From Roseiarcus sp963730555 (GTDB lineage Bacteria > Pseudomonadota > Alphaproteobacteria > Rhizobiales > Beijerinckiaceae): 64,000 bases of DNA. The translations under genes were made by a program, and so were the position numbers. How positions within the stretch are numbered: position 1 is the stretch's first letter; every line of letters starts with the position of its first letter. Below the pieces are notes generated by a model. That model worked only from the letters and a program-made list of their open reading frames with translations. It was not told where the DNA came from and ran no database searches. Below are positions 1-9,027 of this stretch, in pieces. Location: positions 348,751-412,750 of the forward strand of contig CAVSSS010000011.1 of the NCBI GenBank assembly GCA_963730555.1. Reading direction: 5' to 3'.

Positions 1-1139
1 TGAAAGATGGCGCGTGGATCGACGGCGCCGTCCGATCCTGTTGTGTAGCGTGGTCCGGCTTTGGCGTTGCGGTCACGATGCCGCTTCTGCAGCCCTTCCG
101 TCCAGGCCCTGTCGACGGCCGACTTGCGGTTGCCAGCCGCGGCCACGATGGCGTCGAGCGCTAGGGCAGGCGTCGCGAAGATTTCCGGTTCGCCACGGCG
201 ATTGTCGATGAGTTCGCCGGGCGTGTCGGCGAGGCGCATGAACTTGGCGTTTGGAAATACAGCAGGCGAGCCGTAGCCAAGCTGGTAATCGAGCTTACGA
301 CCGATCACGAAGACCGTATCAGCTTCTGTCATCGCAGCGGCCCGCATCGCGCCCACGACCGCTGGATGATCAGTCGGCACAAGGCCGCGGCTCTCCTGCG
401 TATCGAGATAGACGGCGCCAAGCGCATCGAGGAGCCGGACGATCTGTGGTCCTGTATCGCGAGCGCCGCGGCCTGTCACAACGAGCGGTCGCTTCGCCGA
501 CCAGAGCGCTTCCACTGCGTCGGCGACGATTGCGGCGTCCGGCGGGATGGCGCGCGGCTTCTTCGGCTGCATCCACTCCTCGAGGACGAGGTTCGCCGGG
601 ACATGGGTGCGCAAGACGTCGGTCGGGATCTCGAGGTAAACTGGACCTGGCTCGCCAAGATCGCCAAAAGCGCGGGCCACGCCCTCGTCGAACTCGCGGA
701 TCACCTGATCGGGGACGCGAAGCGTGCGCGACTGCCGCGTCACAGGCCGCAGGATATCGACGTGGGGAATGTCCTGCAACGGGCCCATATTAGCCTGCGC
801 GCGCGAGGTGCAGCCGCCGATCAGCAGAACCGGCGCCCGGGCGAGCGAGGCGTTGGCGACCGCCGTGACCGTGTTGGTGACGCCCGGGCCGGCCGTCACC
901 ATGGCGACGCCGAGCTCGCCGGTGAGCTCAGCGTGGGCGTGCGCCATATGGACCGCCGCGGCCTCGTGGCGAACGTCGACGATGCGGACGCCAAGCTGCG
1001 CGGCATGGTCCCAAATCGGCTGGATGTGCCCGCCCTGCAGGCCGAAAATGCGATCGACGCCTCGCGCCTTTAGAAAACGCGCGATCCACGCCGCGCAGGA
1101 ACTATGATCGGCATTGAGATCTTCGGCGCTTGTCGCCAT
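1..1139 (-). CDS. TPP-dependent acetolactate synthase-like enzyme (C-terminus beyond window)
   Basis: About 379 N-terminal codons are present and the frame stays open to the left window edge. The start is an ATG at 1139 preceded by a GGAGG Shine-Dalgarno. The translation has the N-terminal pyrimidine-binding domain of thiamine-diphosphate enzymes: an FGLQGGHIQPIWD segment, the catalytic-Glu motif RHEAAAVHMAHA, and MVTAGPGVTNTVTAVANA. The central domain follows (LVVTGRGARDTG, then VFVIGRKLDYQLGYGS). The C-terminal domain carrying the diphosphate/Mg motif is off the window. Members of this family include acetolactate synthase, oxalyl-CoA decarboxylase and glyoxylate carboligase, and the substrate cannot be assigned from this half. 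The gene lies 41 bp downstream of an acyl-CoA synthetase on the same strand, so a 2-hydroxyacyl-CoA or fatty-acid route is possible but unproven. Confidence 0.8.
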   Translation of the reverse strand, partial: MATSAEDLNADHSSCAAWIARFLKARGVDRIFGLQGGHIQPIWDHAAQLGVRIVDVRHEAAAVHMAHAHAELTGELGVAMVTAGPGVTNTVTAVANASLARAPVLLIGGCTSRAQANMGPLQDIPHVDILRPVTRQSRTLRVPDQVIREFDEGVARAFGDLGEPGPVYLEIPTDVLRTHVPANLVLEEWMQPKKPRAIPPDAAIVADAVEALWSAKRPLVVTGRGARDTGPQIVRLLDALGAVYLDTQESRGLVPTDHPAVVGAMRAAAMTEADTVFVIGRKLDYQLGYGSPAVFPNAKFMRLADTPGELIDNRRGEPEIFATPALALDAIVAAAGNRKSAVDRAWTEGLQKRHRDRNAKAGPRYTTGSDGAVDPRAIF

Positions 1140-1179
1140 CTCGGCCTCCAATGTTGGTTCTCATGACGACAGGCGGCTT

Positions 1180-2808
1180 TCAGCCTAAGATCATAGCCTT
1201 CAGTTTGCGATGCAGGTTCTTTCCCGTCGCGGTGCGGGGCATGTCCTCGTCGCGCATGAACGAGAAGGAGCGCGGACGCTTGTAGCCGGCGATGCGTGTC
1301 CTGCACCATTGGTGCAGGTTGGCTTCATCCTGCGAAGCGCCTTCCCGCAAGACAATCACCGCGTGAACCCGTTCACCCCATTTGTCGTCCGGTAGACCGA
1401 TTACCACTACGTCATGAACCGACGGGTGGCTGCTGATCACCAACTCGACGTCGGACGGGTACACGTTCTCACCCCCAGTGATGATCATGTTGCTTTTGCG
1501 ATCGACGAGATGAATGAAGCCGTCGGGGTCGCGGCGCGCCATGTCGCCAACCGTACAATAGTCGCCGCGGAACGCCTCGCGTGTTTTTTCCGGCAGCTTC
1601 CAATAGCCGTCAAAAATGTATGGATTGCTGGCGTATAGCTCGCCGATTTCGCCATCAGGAACTTCGTCGCCATTCGGATCGAAAAGCTTGATTGGAGCCG
1701 AACCTACGCACTCGCGTCCGACCGAGCCGATCTTGTCGAACTGCTCGTGCGGATGGAGCATTGTGACCCAGCCGGTCTCGGTCGAACCGTAGAGTTCAAA
1801 GAGGCCTGCGTTCGGGAACATCTCCATGATGGCGCGCTTGGCGTCCGGTCGCGCGGGGGCTGAAGAGATCATGAGCTTGGCGACCCCGCCTAGATTGAGC
1901 GACGCGCGCGTCGCTTGGGGGAGCGCCAACATCATCGCATAGTGTGTGGGCACCAACGAAGTGAAGGTGGCGACGCCTTCGCCAAGAACACGCGCGCAGT
2001 GCTCTGGATCGAAGCTCTTGCGGCTATAAACCGTGGTGGTCGCCCCGCAATAGGCGAAGGCGGCGAAGAAGTAGAGCGAGTTGGCGTGGCACATCGGCAT
2101 GACGAGCAGCGAGCCGTCGTCGCGGTGCAGGCCGAGTTCGATCTCGGTGATGAGAGACAGCATGGCGCCGCCTCGATGATTTCGTATTGCGCCCTTCGGG
2201 GCGCCAGTCGTTCCCGACGTGTACATCAGCGTCCATGGGTCTTCCAGCGCCACCGCTCCGTCTGGCTCAGTGTCGCGCGCGACGCTCATCACCTCCTCGT
2301 AGGCGACAAACCCGGCCGGGCATTGACCTTTTCCAAACCAGATTCGGCGCGAGGGCTGCACCGAAAGCTCTGGTCCAACTTCCTCCAAGGCTCCGACAAG
2401 CTGGTCCTGCACGATGATAGCCGCGGCCTCGGCGTCATCCACGATATAGCGGATCTCCTTGCCGACCAGGCGGAAGTTGAGCGGGACGGCGACTAGGCCA
2501 GCCTTGGCTGCGGCGGCGTAAATCTCAACCCATTCCACCGTGTTGTAAGCCAAGATCGCCACGCGATCGCCTTTGGACAGCCCCAGCCCGAGAAGAGCGT
2601 TGCCGAGTCGGCAAGCGCGCGAGTTCCACTGGTGGAATGTCATGCTGCGTTCGAGGTCGCGCGCGCCGATCCGTTGCGGAAATAGACGCGCGTGCGCCGT
2701 TAGCATTTGACCCAAGTCAAGCACGTTCTTCTTTGGGCGCTGAGACCCTTTACCTCTGACCGCTGTCCGGTCGCGTGGACAATTGGGCTCTCGCCAGGGC
2801 TCGACCAT
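1180..2808 (-). CDS. AMP-forming acyl-CoA synthetase (ANL superfamily)
   Basis: This 542-aa adenylate-forming enzyme activates a carboxylic acid to acyl-AMP and then to acyl-CoA. The P-loop-like motif YTSGTTGAPKGA lies near residue 195 and the adenine-binding ELYGSTE near residue 335. The hinge/A8 region is VGDMARRDPDGFIHLVDR, followed by ITGGENVYPSDVE and a C-terminal catalytic lysine in RTATGKNLHRKL. The start at 2808 is chosen because GGGAGGAGG stands a few bases upstream. It adds about 30 residues before the usual LGQML start of the family, so a GTG start at 2724 is a weaker alternative. Length is normal for the family. The acid substrate is not determinable. It reads toward the TPP-dependent enzyme on the same strand and is probably co-transcribed with it. 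Confidence 0.88.
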   Translation of the reverse strand: MVEPWREPNCPRDRTAVRGKGSQRPKKNVLDLGQMLTAHARLFPQRIGARDLERSMTFHQWNSRACRLGNALLGLGLSKGDRVAILAYNTVEWVEIYAAAAKAGLVAVPLNFRLVGKEIRYIVDDAEAAAIIVQDQLVGALEEVGPELSVQPSRRIWFGKGQCPAGFVAYEEVMSVARDTEPDGAVALEDPWTLMYTSGTTGAPKGAIRNHRGGAMLSLITEIELGLHRDDGSLLVMPMCHANSLYFFAAFAYCGATTTVYSRKSFDPEHCARVLGEGVATFTSLVPTHYAMMLALPQATRASLNLGGVAKLMISSAPARPDAKRAIMEMFPNAGLFELYGSTETGWVTMLHPHEQFDKIGSVGRECVGSAPIKLFDPNGDEVPDGEIGELYASNPYIFDGYWKLPEKTREAFRGDYCTVGDMARRDPDGFIHLVDRKSNMIITGGENVYPSDVELVISSHPSVHDVVVIGLPDDKWGERVHAVIVLREGASQDEANLHQWCRTRIAGYKRPRSFSFMRDEDMPRTATGKNLHRKLKAMILG

Positions 2809-3355
2809 AGCCTCCTCCCGAAAGGGTCACCGAGCCGCTGCGGAAGCGACTCTCCAGCGCCCACGCTTATCCGTATGACCTTCATTCTATTCGTTCTTCC
2901 CGTTACTTGTTTACAACCGACGAGGGATCATGAGAACAAGAATTGAGCCAGTAACACTAAGCCGCGAAGGTCGGTTCTGGGCCGACTGTCCAAGAGCAAC
3001 TATCGAGAACGACCGCTATTTGCGCATTCCTGCCGTCGCGCCGGCGGACATCCCGTAGCGCCGTCGCGCATCGGCGTCTGCGTTTTTTCCGTTTGTTTAT
3101 CGAGGGCCGGGAACCCCAGAAAGGCTCCGCGCATGCCGCAGACCTAAGCCCTGGCAGTGGTAAGCCATGTGCCTCAGGAACCTCCTCGCGGGGGTCTGGC
3201 GCCCAATGTTGCGTCGAGCGCGCTCAACGATGCGCGCGCGTCCTCCCGGAAGCTCCGAATCAGTTCCCGCATCGCCTTGCGCTCGGCGTTACCAGCGCCA
3301 ACAGATCCTGAAGTGCGGAGGTCCGAACGACAAGGAGAGCGTTCGAAGGAAGTGC
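2809..3355. other. Non-coding stretch upstream of the acyl-CoA synthetase
   Basis: I see no convincing gene. The open frames here lack ribosome sites and family-like sequence. The part nearest 2809 should hold the promoter of the minus-strand acyl-CoA synthetase. The left edge of the integrase island probably lies in this stretch or just beyond 3356, but I found no clear boundary repeat. Confidence 0.4.
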
Positions 3356-4009
3356 CTAGGCACGGAAGTATTCGCCTGCACCATTATCCTGGAACAGTTG
3401 ACACCAGGTGCCATCGGGACGATTTACCAATAGACCATCTAGAATGCCCAAAGGTACGGTCGGTCCACCTGTCAATAAATGGTATTTGCGCTCTATTTCC
3501 GATCTTGCGTCACCCAAGACGGCTAAGTCCCATACGCCAGAAGGGATAATCGTAGGGCCACCGCTGAAGGAAGCTACTCTACCGTCGAGCAGATCGACTT
3601 CATCGATCGAATATGCCTGACTACTGCTTGGTTGGATTATCTTTCTCCCGGCATCTGTCAGCGGAATGACACTTCCACGACGACCGAGTGCATAATTAAC
3701 GAGGTTGACAGAGAGCTGTAACCGCCCATCCAACGCAAAGCGCCGAATATCGGCCTCAACGACATCCTCACCGAATAGAATTGGAAGGTGGCTCGCCGCC
3801 TCGGGGAGGGTCATCCAGTCCTTGAGTTTCAGTAGCTTTTTCAATTCGGGTGCCCGCAGCGTTTTGGCCGACCGCTCGAGGCGGCTTAGAGCGGCATTAG
3901 AACAGAAGGCTGCTAGCGGATCTATTGGCGTCGTCGAGTGACCAGAACGCCCCCTCATGTCGGGGGCCTGAACGCCAAGAGTTCGGCCCCGCCTTCGGAA
4001 CGTCACCAC
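3356..4009 (-). CDS. Hypothetical island protein next to integrase
   Basis: This 217-aa protein is not recognised with certainty. Residues about 63-105 (KDWMTLPEAASHLPILFG, then VVEADIRRFALDGRLQLSV) look like a small helical DNA-binding or adaptor module of the kind found beside phage-type integrases. The rest has no motif I can name. Its start overlaps the 3' end of the integrase gene by 7 bp (4003-4009), so the two are translationally coupled and belong to the same mobile unit. No signal peptide or membrane segment is seen. Confidence 0.6.
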   Translation of the reverse strand: MVTFRRRGRTLGVQAPDMRGRSGHSTTPIDPLAAFCSNAALSRLERSAKTLRAPELKKLLKLKDWMTLPEAASHLPILFGEDVVEADIRRFALDGRLQLSVNLVNYALGRRGSVIPLTDAGRKIIQPSSSQAYSIDEVDLLDGRVASFSGGPTIIPSGVWDLAVLGDARSEIERKYHLLTGGPTVPLGILDGLLVNRPDGTWCQLFQDNGAGEYFRA

Positions 4010-5214
4010 GCTGTCTTCCCCGATGCATGCGCGTCCAGAAGGTCGGCCACCATTTGCAACGCATCCGCTACCTCAGCACGGTATCGCGACTGATTGTAGC
4101 CAGCGTGCAGGCTACCCCCGATGCTTCGGTGTCCGAGCAAAGCCGAGACAACGTGCGGCGGGTGACAAAGATCGCCGGCGAGCGTGGCGCACGTTCGTCG
4201 TAGTGCATGCGGCGTCACTTCGAAGCCAAGCCGTCGCTTGATCCCGGCAGACCACCGGGGCCAGTTGGTTAGCCGAGCGCCCCGCTCACCTGCAACGATC
4301 AGCGAGTCAGGTCCTTTGGGCCCAAGCTCATTCAACAGCGCCGCTGCTTGCCGCGACAACGGAATGACGTGATCCTCCTTTGCGCGCCGGGAATTGATCT
4401 GGGTATTCTTCCTCCGCAGGCTTGGGATGATCCAAGCGCCGTCCTTGATTTCGCGCCAAGTGGCTCCGCAGACTTCCTCGCGCCGCGCACCTGTCAGCAA
4501 CATTAAGCGGGCGGCGGTGGCGTGCGCGCTTCGGTTCATGTCTTTCAACAGTCGCGTGATTTCGTCGCGCGTCAGAACATGTTGCCTCACCGCGCCAGAA
4601 GCGGGCGCTTCAAGCGCCTCGCCCTTGTCCATCAGGCTGCGCTTGGCCGCCCAGCGCATTACAGGCCGGAAATAGGCGGCGCAATGACGTCCGGACGACT
4701 TTGAGCGCCATCCGTCGATTGCCAATTGCAGTTCCGCCGACCGTACATCAGCAGCAGGTCGCGAGAGATGGTCGGCGAACACGCGTTCGATCAACGCCCG
4801 TTGAGCCGCGCCTGAGCGCAGCGCAGCGCCGGGGCCTTGCTCGAAGTACCCCGCGATGACAGCGCTGAGCGTGCCAACGCCAAGCGCGGCGGCCTTGCGG
4901 CGGGCGTGGAACGCCCTTCGCGCCTCGCTGGGGTCCTCTCCCCTGCCGATTGCAAGCCGCGCTTCCTCGGCCTTCCTGCGCGCCTCGGCGAGCCTCAAAC
5001 CGCGCCCAATGGCGATCCGCCTTCGTGCGCCCTGCACGCGCACATTCATTGACCATGACATCTCGCCGGTTGGCGCGAGCCGCACTCGCAACCCGGGCAC
5101 TGCACCATCCACAAGCTCAAGCGTGTGTGCGGGATCGGGCTTCCACTTTTCGATTTGTTTGGCGTTGAGCGCCTTGCTACGTTTCGGCACGGAACACCTC
5201 GTTTTAGGTTCCAC
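4003..5214 (-). CDS. Tyrosine recombinase / P4-type integrase
   Basis: A full-length 403-aa site-specific recombinase. The N-terminal arm-binding domain (DUF4102 type) is seen as LNAKQIEKWKPD, VPGLRVRLAPTG and GRGLRLAEARRKAEEARLAI. The catalytic domain has the first Arg in MLLTGARREEVCGATW (about residue 245), HALRRTCATLAG, a second conserved segment LLGHRSIGGS, and a Tyr in HAGYNQSRY near the C-terminus. These are the R, HxxR, H/W and Y positions of the family. Such integrases usually insert elements into the 3' ends of tRNA genes, and a tRNA 3'-end fragment stands about 150 bp upstream of its start at 5368-5403. Followed by an overlapping hypothetical gene. Confidence 0.92.
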   Translation of the reverse strand: MEPKTRCSVPKRSKALNAKQIEKWKPDPAHTLELVDGAVPGLRVRLAPTGEMSWSMNVRVQGARRRIAIGRGLRLAEARRKAEEARLAIGRGEDPSEARRAFHARRKAAALGVGTLSAVIAGYFEQGPGAALRSGAAQRALIERVFADHLSRPAADVRSAELQLAIDGWRSKSSGRHCAAYFRPVMRWAAKRSLMDKGEALEAPASGAVRQHVLTRDEITRLLKDMNRSAHATAARLMLLTGARREEVCGATWREIKDGAWIIPSLRRKNTQINSRRAKEDHVIPLSRQAAALLNELGPKGPDSLIVAGERGARLTNWPRWSAGIKRRLGFEVTPHALRRTCATLAGDLCHPPHVVSALLGHRSIGGSLHAGYNQSRYRAEVADALQMVADLLDAHASGKTAW

Positions 5215-5860
5215 TCAGGTTCCAAAGTCCGTGAGAGAGATTGGGACCTGCTGAGATGATTTGAGGGAGATGGTGTAACCTGGAATGTCAAGGATTACAA
5301 GGCAATACTAGGCGATATGAGATATGGCTGGAAGATATGAGAGAGGTTGATATGATGATTGTGGATCTAGAGGTCCCCCGTTCGAGCCGGGGTGGCGGTA
5401 CCATTGATTTCAACGGATTGCACAGAGCGCGAGAACCGATCCAATATTCGGTGTCGCTTCAAATCGCCGCCTCGTCGCCACGGCTCCGAGAAAGGCGCCA
5501 CTCGACGCCAGCTGATTTACGCGTCGCCGCGCATATGATCGAGTCCGGAAGCGCCCGGGATCCTACTCACGCGATTGGCCGCTTTCGACGCGATGCAGTA
5601 GCCCTTTTCGGAACTTCGGGCCGCACTCAACACAAAGCGATGTAGCGCCATACCTAGCGCGCCTCCTATGGAGATCAAGCGATCCAGGGAACGGGATGCT
5701 TATTGAACCGGCGCGACGCGCGGTCGCCTTACCGGAACGACGTCACCGCTTTATGGTCGAATCAGCTCCCTACACACGCGTTCGGCTGGCTGCCCTGCCG
5801 ATCCGCCTTTTGATCAGTGTCAATCTCAAGAAGGCCTCGGGCCATATACTATCCTTGCGG
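5215..5860. other. Intergenic region between integrase and N-ATPase operon
   Basis: A 646-bp stretch holding a tRNA 3'-end fragment (5368-5403) and, on the plus strand, the presumed promoter of the N-ATPase operon. An open frame continues upstream from atpD to 5696, but its translation does not resemble an ATPase beta N-terminus, so I treat it as non-coding. No other gene is supported. Confidence 0.5.
5368..5403 (+). other. tRNA 3'-end fragment, candidate integrase attachment site
   Basis: The stretch folds as a tRNA T-arm: CCCCG (5376-5380), loop TTCGAGC (5381-5387), CGGGG (5388-5392). It is followed by seven acceptor-side bases TGGCGGT, a discriminator A and an encoded CCA ending at 5403. 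No 5' half of a tRNA precedes it: no matching acceptor strand, D-arm or anticodon arm is seen in the preceding 80 bases. A lone 3' end beside an integrase is what integration into a tRNA gene leaves at one end of an element. The tRNA identity cannot be told from this piece. Confidence 0.5.
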
Positions 5861-7321
5861 ATGACAAGTTCCCTCCGCGCGTTGCGACCGGACATTTTCG
5901 TGGCACACGTGATCTCGAACGGCAGGGTTGTATCGGTTCACGGCGCCGTCGTGAACGTGGCCTTCGAGGCCGGCGCCCTGCCGCCCATCAACACCGAGCT
6001 GGTCGTGCAGTGGGACCGAGAAGAGCCGCTGGTGCTCGAAGTGCACAGCCATTTGGATCCAGTGACGGTCCGCGGCGTAGCGCTCCAGGCGACCGCGGGT
6101 CTGGCGCGTGGCACGAGGGTACGGGCAACGCGGGCGCCCATCTCGGTTCCAGTTGGGGACGTCGTCCTGGGGCGGCTTCTTGATGTCGTGGGTGCGGTGC
6201 GTGATCGCGGCCCCGCGATTTCGGGCGATACGCCCCGACGCGGAATCCATAATCCGCCTCCAACTCTCGAGGAAGAGATACCGACGACGGCCCTTTTCGA
6301 GACGGGCATCAAGGTGATTGACTTGCTGGCGCCGCTCGCAAGGGGCGGAAAGGCCGCGATGTTCGGCGGCGCGGGCGTCGGCAAGACTGTGCTGGTGATG
6401 GAGTTCATCCACGCCATGGTCGAGAAGTATCAGGGCATCTCCGTTTTCGCTGGTGTTGGCGAGCGGTCCCGGGAAGGGCACGAATTGCTAATCGACATGC
6501 AGGGTTCCGGCGTTCTCGCGCGGACAGTGCTGGTCTACGGCCAGATGAATGAGCCCCCCGGGGCCCGCTGGCGCGTGCCGCTGACCGCGCTTACGATCGC
6601 CGAATATTTCCGTGATCAAAAACACCAGAACGTGCTGCTGCTCATGGATAACGTCTTCCGCTTCGTCCAAGCTGGAAGCGAGATATCGAGCCTCCTGGGC
6701 AGACTGCCGTCGCGCGTCGGCTACCAGCCGACCTTGGCGACCGAAGTGGCGTCCTTGGAGGAAAGGATCGCCTCTGTCGCCGGCGCGGCGGTCACTGCAA
6801 TCCAGGCGGTCTATGTTCCGGCCGACGACTTCACCGATCCGGCGGTTACGGCGATCTCAAGCCATATGGACAGTCTCATCATGCTGTCTCGCTCGCTGGC
6901 GGCGGAAGGTTTCTACCCAGCAGTCGATCCGCTCGCGTCGTCTTCGGTGCTGCTCGACCCCCTCGTAGTGGGAGAAGAACATTACCGGGTCGCCGCACGC
7001 GCTCGCGAGGCGCTTGCGCGATTTAAGGGCTTGCAGGACGTCATCGCCCTGCTCGGCGTCGAGGAGCTCGGCGCTGCCGACCGTCTAATCGTGAAGCGAG
7101 CACGAAGACTCCAGCGGTTCCTCAGTCAGCCGTTTGTCGTCACCGAAGCCTTCACCGGAACGACGGGGCGCAGTGTGCCCCGCGCGGAAACCTTGGCCGG
7201 TTGCCGCGCTATCCTTGACGGCGAAACCGACGACTGGGCCGAGAGCTCGCTCTATATGGTCGGAAACCTCGACGACGCGCGCCGGAAGGAGGCCGTCGCT
7301 AAGGCGGTTCCGGCCTCATGA
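5861..7321 (+). CDS. atpD: N-type ATPase subunit beta
   Basis: Catalytic beta subunit (486 aa from the ATG at 5861) of a rotary ATPase. The frame runs open from 5696, but family-like sequence begins at about 5861 (ALRPDIFVAHVISNGRVV). No strong Shine-Dalgarno is seen, so the start is tentative. The P-loop is GGAGVGKTVLVMEFI and the Glu-finger region is GERSREGHELLIDM. The segment MDNVFRFVQAGSEISSLLGR and the arginine-rich loop with GYQPTLATE follow. It heads a nine-gene run in the order D-C-Q-R-B-E-F-A-G, the hallmark arrangement of laterally transferred N-ATPases, which exist in addition to a standard F-ATPase. The stop overlaps the atpC start by four bases. Confidence 0.93.
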   Translation: MTSSLRALRPDIFVAHVISNGRVVSVHGAVVNVAFEAGALPPINTELVVQWDREEPLVLEVHSHLDPVTVRGVALQATAGLARGTRVRATRAPISVPVGDVVLGRLLDVVGAVRDRGPAISGDTPRRGIHNPPPTLEEEIPTTALFETGIKVIDLLAPLARGGKAAMFGGAGVGKTVLVMEFIHAMVEKYQGISVFAGVGERSREGHELLIDMQGSGVLARTVLVYGQMNEPPGARWRVPLTALTIAEYFRDQKHQNVLLLMDNVFRFVQAGSEISSLLGRLPSRVGYQPTLATEVASLEERIASVAGAAVTAIQAVYVPADDFTDPAVTAISSHMDSLIMLSRSLAAEGFYPAVDPLASSSVLLDPLVVGEEHYRVAARAREALARFKGLQDVIALLGVEELGAADRLIVKRARRLQRFLSQPFVVTEAFTGTTGRSVPRAETLAGCRAILDGETDDWAESSLYMVGNLDDARRKEAVAKAVPAS

Positions 7322-7740
7322 AGCTGCGCATCATCACGCCCTTGAACGTGGTCGTCGACGAGGATGGCGTCCTTGCGCTTCGCGCCGAGGACGCCAGCGG
7401 CGGCTTCGGCATCTTGCCCCGCCATGCCGATTTCCTCACCAGCCTGACGATCTCAGTGGTCGGCTGGAAAAGCGCCGACGCGACGCGGCGTTTCTGCGCG
7501 GTCCGCCGCGGCGTCCTCTCCGTGACCGGCGGTGAGAACATTTCCGTCGCCACGCGCGAGGCGATCGTCGGCGACGATCTCGCGACCTTGGACCAGACCG
7601 TGCTCGGCCGCTTCCGCGCCGATATCGAGACGGAGCGGACAGAGCATCTCGAAAGCACTCGCCTGCAACTGAACGCTATCCGTCAGATCATGCGCCACCT
7701 TCGGCCCGACGGCCGCCCCGCTTCGGGGAACTTCGCATGA
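7318..7740 (+). CDS. atpC: N-type ATPase subunit epsilon
   Basis: A 140-aa epsilon subunit of the rotary ATPase central stalk. The N-terminal beta-sandwich is recognisable (MKLRIITPLNVVVDEDG, then GGFGILPRHADFLTSL, a standard epsilon motif). A C-terminal helical part (IETERTEHLESTRLQLN) is present. It starts inside the atpD stop codon (ATGA) and its own stop overlaps atpQ in the same way, so translation along the operon is tightly coupled. Confidence 0.92.
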   Translation: MKLRIITPLNVVVDEDGVLALRAEDASGGFGILPRHADFLTSLTISVVGWKSADATRRFCAVRRGVLSVTGGENISVATREAIVGDDLATLDQTVLGRFRADIETERTEHLESTRLQLNAIRQIMRHLRPDGRPASGNFA

Positions 7741-8030
7741 CGATGCCGGAGCACGATCCCGACCAGCAGGATCCCCTAGTGAAGGGCGTGCGCCTGCGCA
7801 GCGAGCGTCACCAGCGCTGGCTGCGCGAGGGCGATCCGTCGGTGACGCGGCGCCTGGCGCAGATCGGCGTCCTCGGATGGATCATCGTCGTGCCGATCCT
7901 GATCGGCGTCTTCGTCGGCCGTTGGCTCGACCGGATCTTTCACACGGGACTGGTGTGTACGGGACCGCTCTTGATGCTGGGCCTGGCGCTCGGCTGCTGG
8001 TCCGCCTGGAAGTGGATGCAAAGCGCATGA
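7737..8030 (+). CDS. atpQ: N-ATPase accessory membrane protein AtpQ (AtpI-like)
   Basis: A small 97-aa membrane protein with a charged N-terminal half (residues 1-40) and two hydrophobic segments (about 43-63, GVLGWIIVVPILIGVFVG; and 70-92, TGLVCTGPLLMLGLALGCW). This matches the AtpQ/AtpI-like protein found third in N-ATPase operons, thought to assist c-ring assembly or stability. It overlaps atpC upstream and atpR downstream by four bases each. Identification rests on topology plus operon position. Confidence 0.82.
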   Translation: MTMPEHDPDQQDPLVKGVRLRSERHQRWLREGDPSVTRRLAQIGVLGWIIVVPILIGVFVGRWLDRIFHTGLVCTGPLLMLGLALGCWSAWKWMQSA

Positions 8031-8332
8031 CCTGGCTCGCGTTCCCCCATCTCCCTACCTGGGCCATGGCCCTCAGCCTTGTCCTGCACCTTGGCGCCGG
8101 CTTCGGGGTCGGCCTGCTCTATTTCCGCGGTGTCTGGTGGAATGCGCGCCTGTTCGCGTCGGGCGGCCGCGTGCCCACGGCCATCGCCCTGGGTCTCGGA
8201 CGTTTCATCATTCTCGGCGGCCTTATGGCCCTTGCCGCCCTGGAGGGCGCGCTTCCGCTTCTGGCGATGGCGCTGGCCGTGCTGATCGCCCGGCCGCTGG
8301 TCATGCGCCGGGTGCGGGAGGCCGCGCCATGA
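8027..8332 (+). CDS. atpR: N-ATPase accessory membrane protein AtpR
   Basis: A 101-aa hydrophobic protein with three predicted membrane segments (about residues 10-32, 46-67 and 69-90), including FGVGLLYFRGVWWNARLF and AIALGLGRFIILGGLMALAA. This is the typical size and topology of AtpR, a protein specific to N-ATPase operons whose exact job is not settled. It has been proposed to contact the c-ring. The ATG at 8027 overlaps the atpQ stop (ATGA). The longer open frame from 7877 is rejected because that part runs over atpQ in another frame. Confidence 0.82.
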   Translation: MTWLAFPHLPTWAMALSLVLHLGAGFGVGLLYFRGVWWNARLFASGGRVPTAIALGLGRFIILGGLMALAALEGALPLLAMALAVLIARPLVMRRVREAAP

Positions 8333-9027
8333 AGTCCCCGCTCTCCAGCGTCGTACTCTTTCACATAGGTCCAGCGCCGATCAGCGAGGGCGTGGTCACC
8401 ACCTGGGCGATCATGCTGGTGCTGGTCGTCGGCGCCATCGCCCTGACCCGCCGGCTGTCGCTGGTTCCTTCCAAGACCCAAGCTTTCTTCGAACTGATCA
8501 TCGACACTGTGGACGGCCAGATCCGCGACACCATGCGGCTGGAGCCCGGCCCCTACCGCGCCTTCATCGGCACACTGTTCATCTTCATTTTCGTCTGCAA
8601 CTGGTCCTCGCTCGTCCCCGGCGTGGAGCCGCCGACAGCGCATCTGGAGACCGACGCCGCGCTCGCGCTGCTGGTCTTCCTCGCGGTGATCGGATTCGGC
8701 GTCCGCGCGGGAGGACTCGTCGGCTACCTGCGCACCTTCGCCGCGCCGAATCCGATCATGATCCCGCTGAACTTCGTCGAAAGCCTGACGCGCACCTTCT
8801 CGCTGCTCGTCCGCCTGTTCGGCAATATCATGAGCGGGGTGTTCGTGATCGGCATCGTGCTGTCGCTGGCGGGCCTGTTGGTCCCGATCCCGCTGATGGC
8901 GCTCGACCTGCTGACCGGCGCCGTCCAGGCCTACATCTTCGCCGTCCTCGCGATGGTATTCATCGCCGGCGCCATCGGCGAAGGCTCGCCCACGCCAATC
9001 CCCTCCAGCCAAAGGACCTCGTCATGA
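8329..9027 (+). CDS. atpB: N-type ATPase subunit a
   Basis: A 232-aa membrane subunit forming the ion half-channels. The essential stator Arg is in the segment LTRTFSLLVRLFGNIMSG (about residue 165), the equivalent of Arg210 in E. coli subunit a. Several hydrophobic helices are visible, ending with AYIFAVLAMVFIAGAI. The start at 8329 overlaps the atpR stop by four bases. The open frame from 8137 is longer but reads through atpR in the wrong frame, so it is not used. The stop overlaps atpE. Confidence 0.92.
   Translation: MKSPLSSVVLFHIGPAPISEGVVTTWAIMLVLVVGAIALTRRLSLVPSKTQAFFELIIDTVDGQIRDTMRLEPGPYRAFIGTLFIFIFVCNWSSLVPGVEPPTAHLETDAALALLVFLAVIGFGVRAGGLVGYLRTFAAPNPIMIPLNFVESLTRTFSLLVRLFGNIMSGVFVIGIVLSLAGLLVPIPLMALDLLTGAVQAYIFAVLAMVFIAGAIGEGSPTPIPSSQRTSS

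Noticed and set aside
5300..5403. A complete tRNA gene
   Set aside because: Only the T-arm and acceptor 3' strand are present. No D-arm, anticodon arm or 5' acceptor strand can be built upstream.
5696..5860. N-terminal extension of AtpD by 55 residues
   Set aside because: The extension is unlike any ATPase beta subunit and lies in the intergenic region; family similarity begins at 5861.
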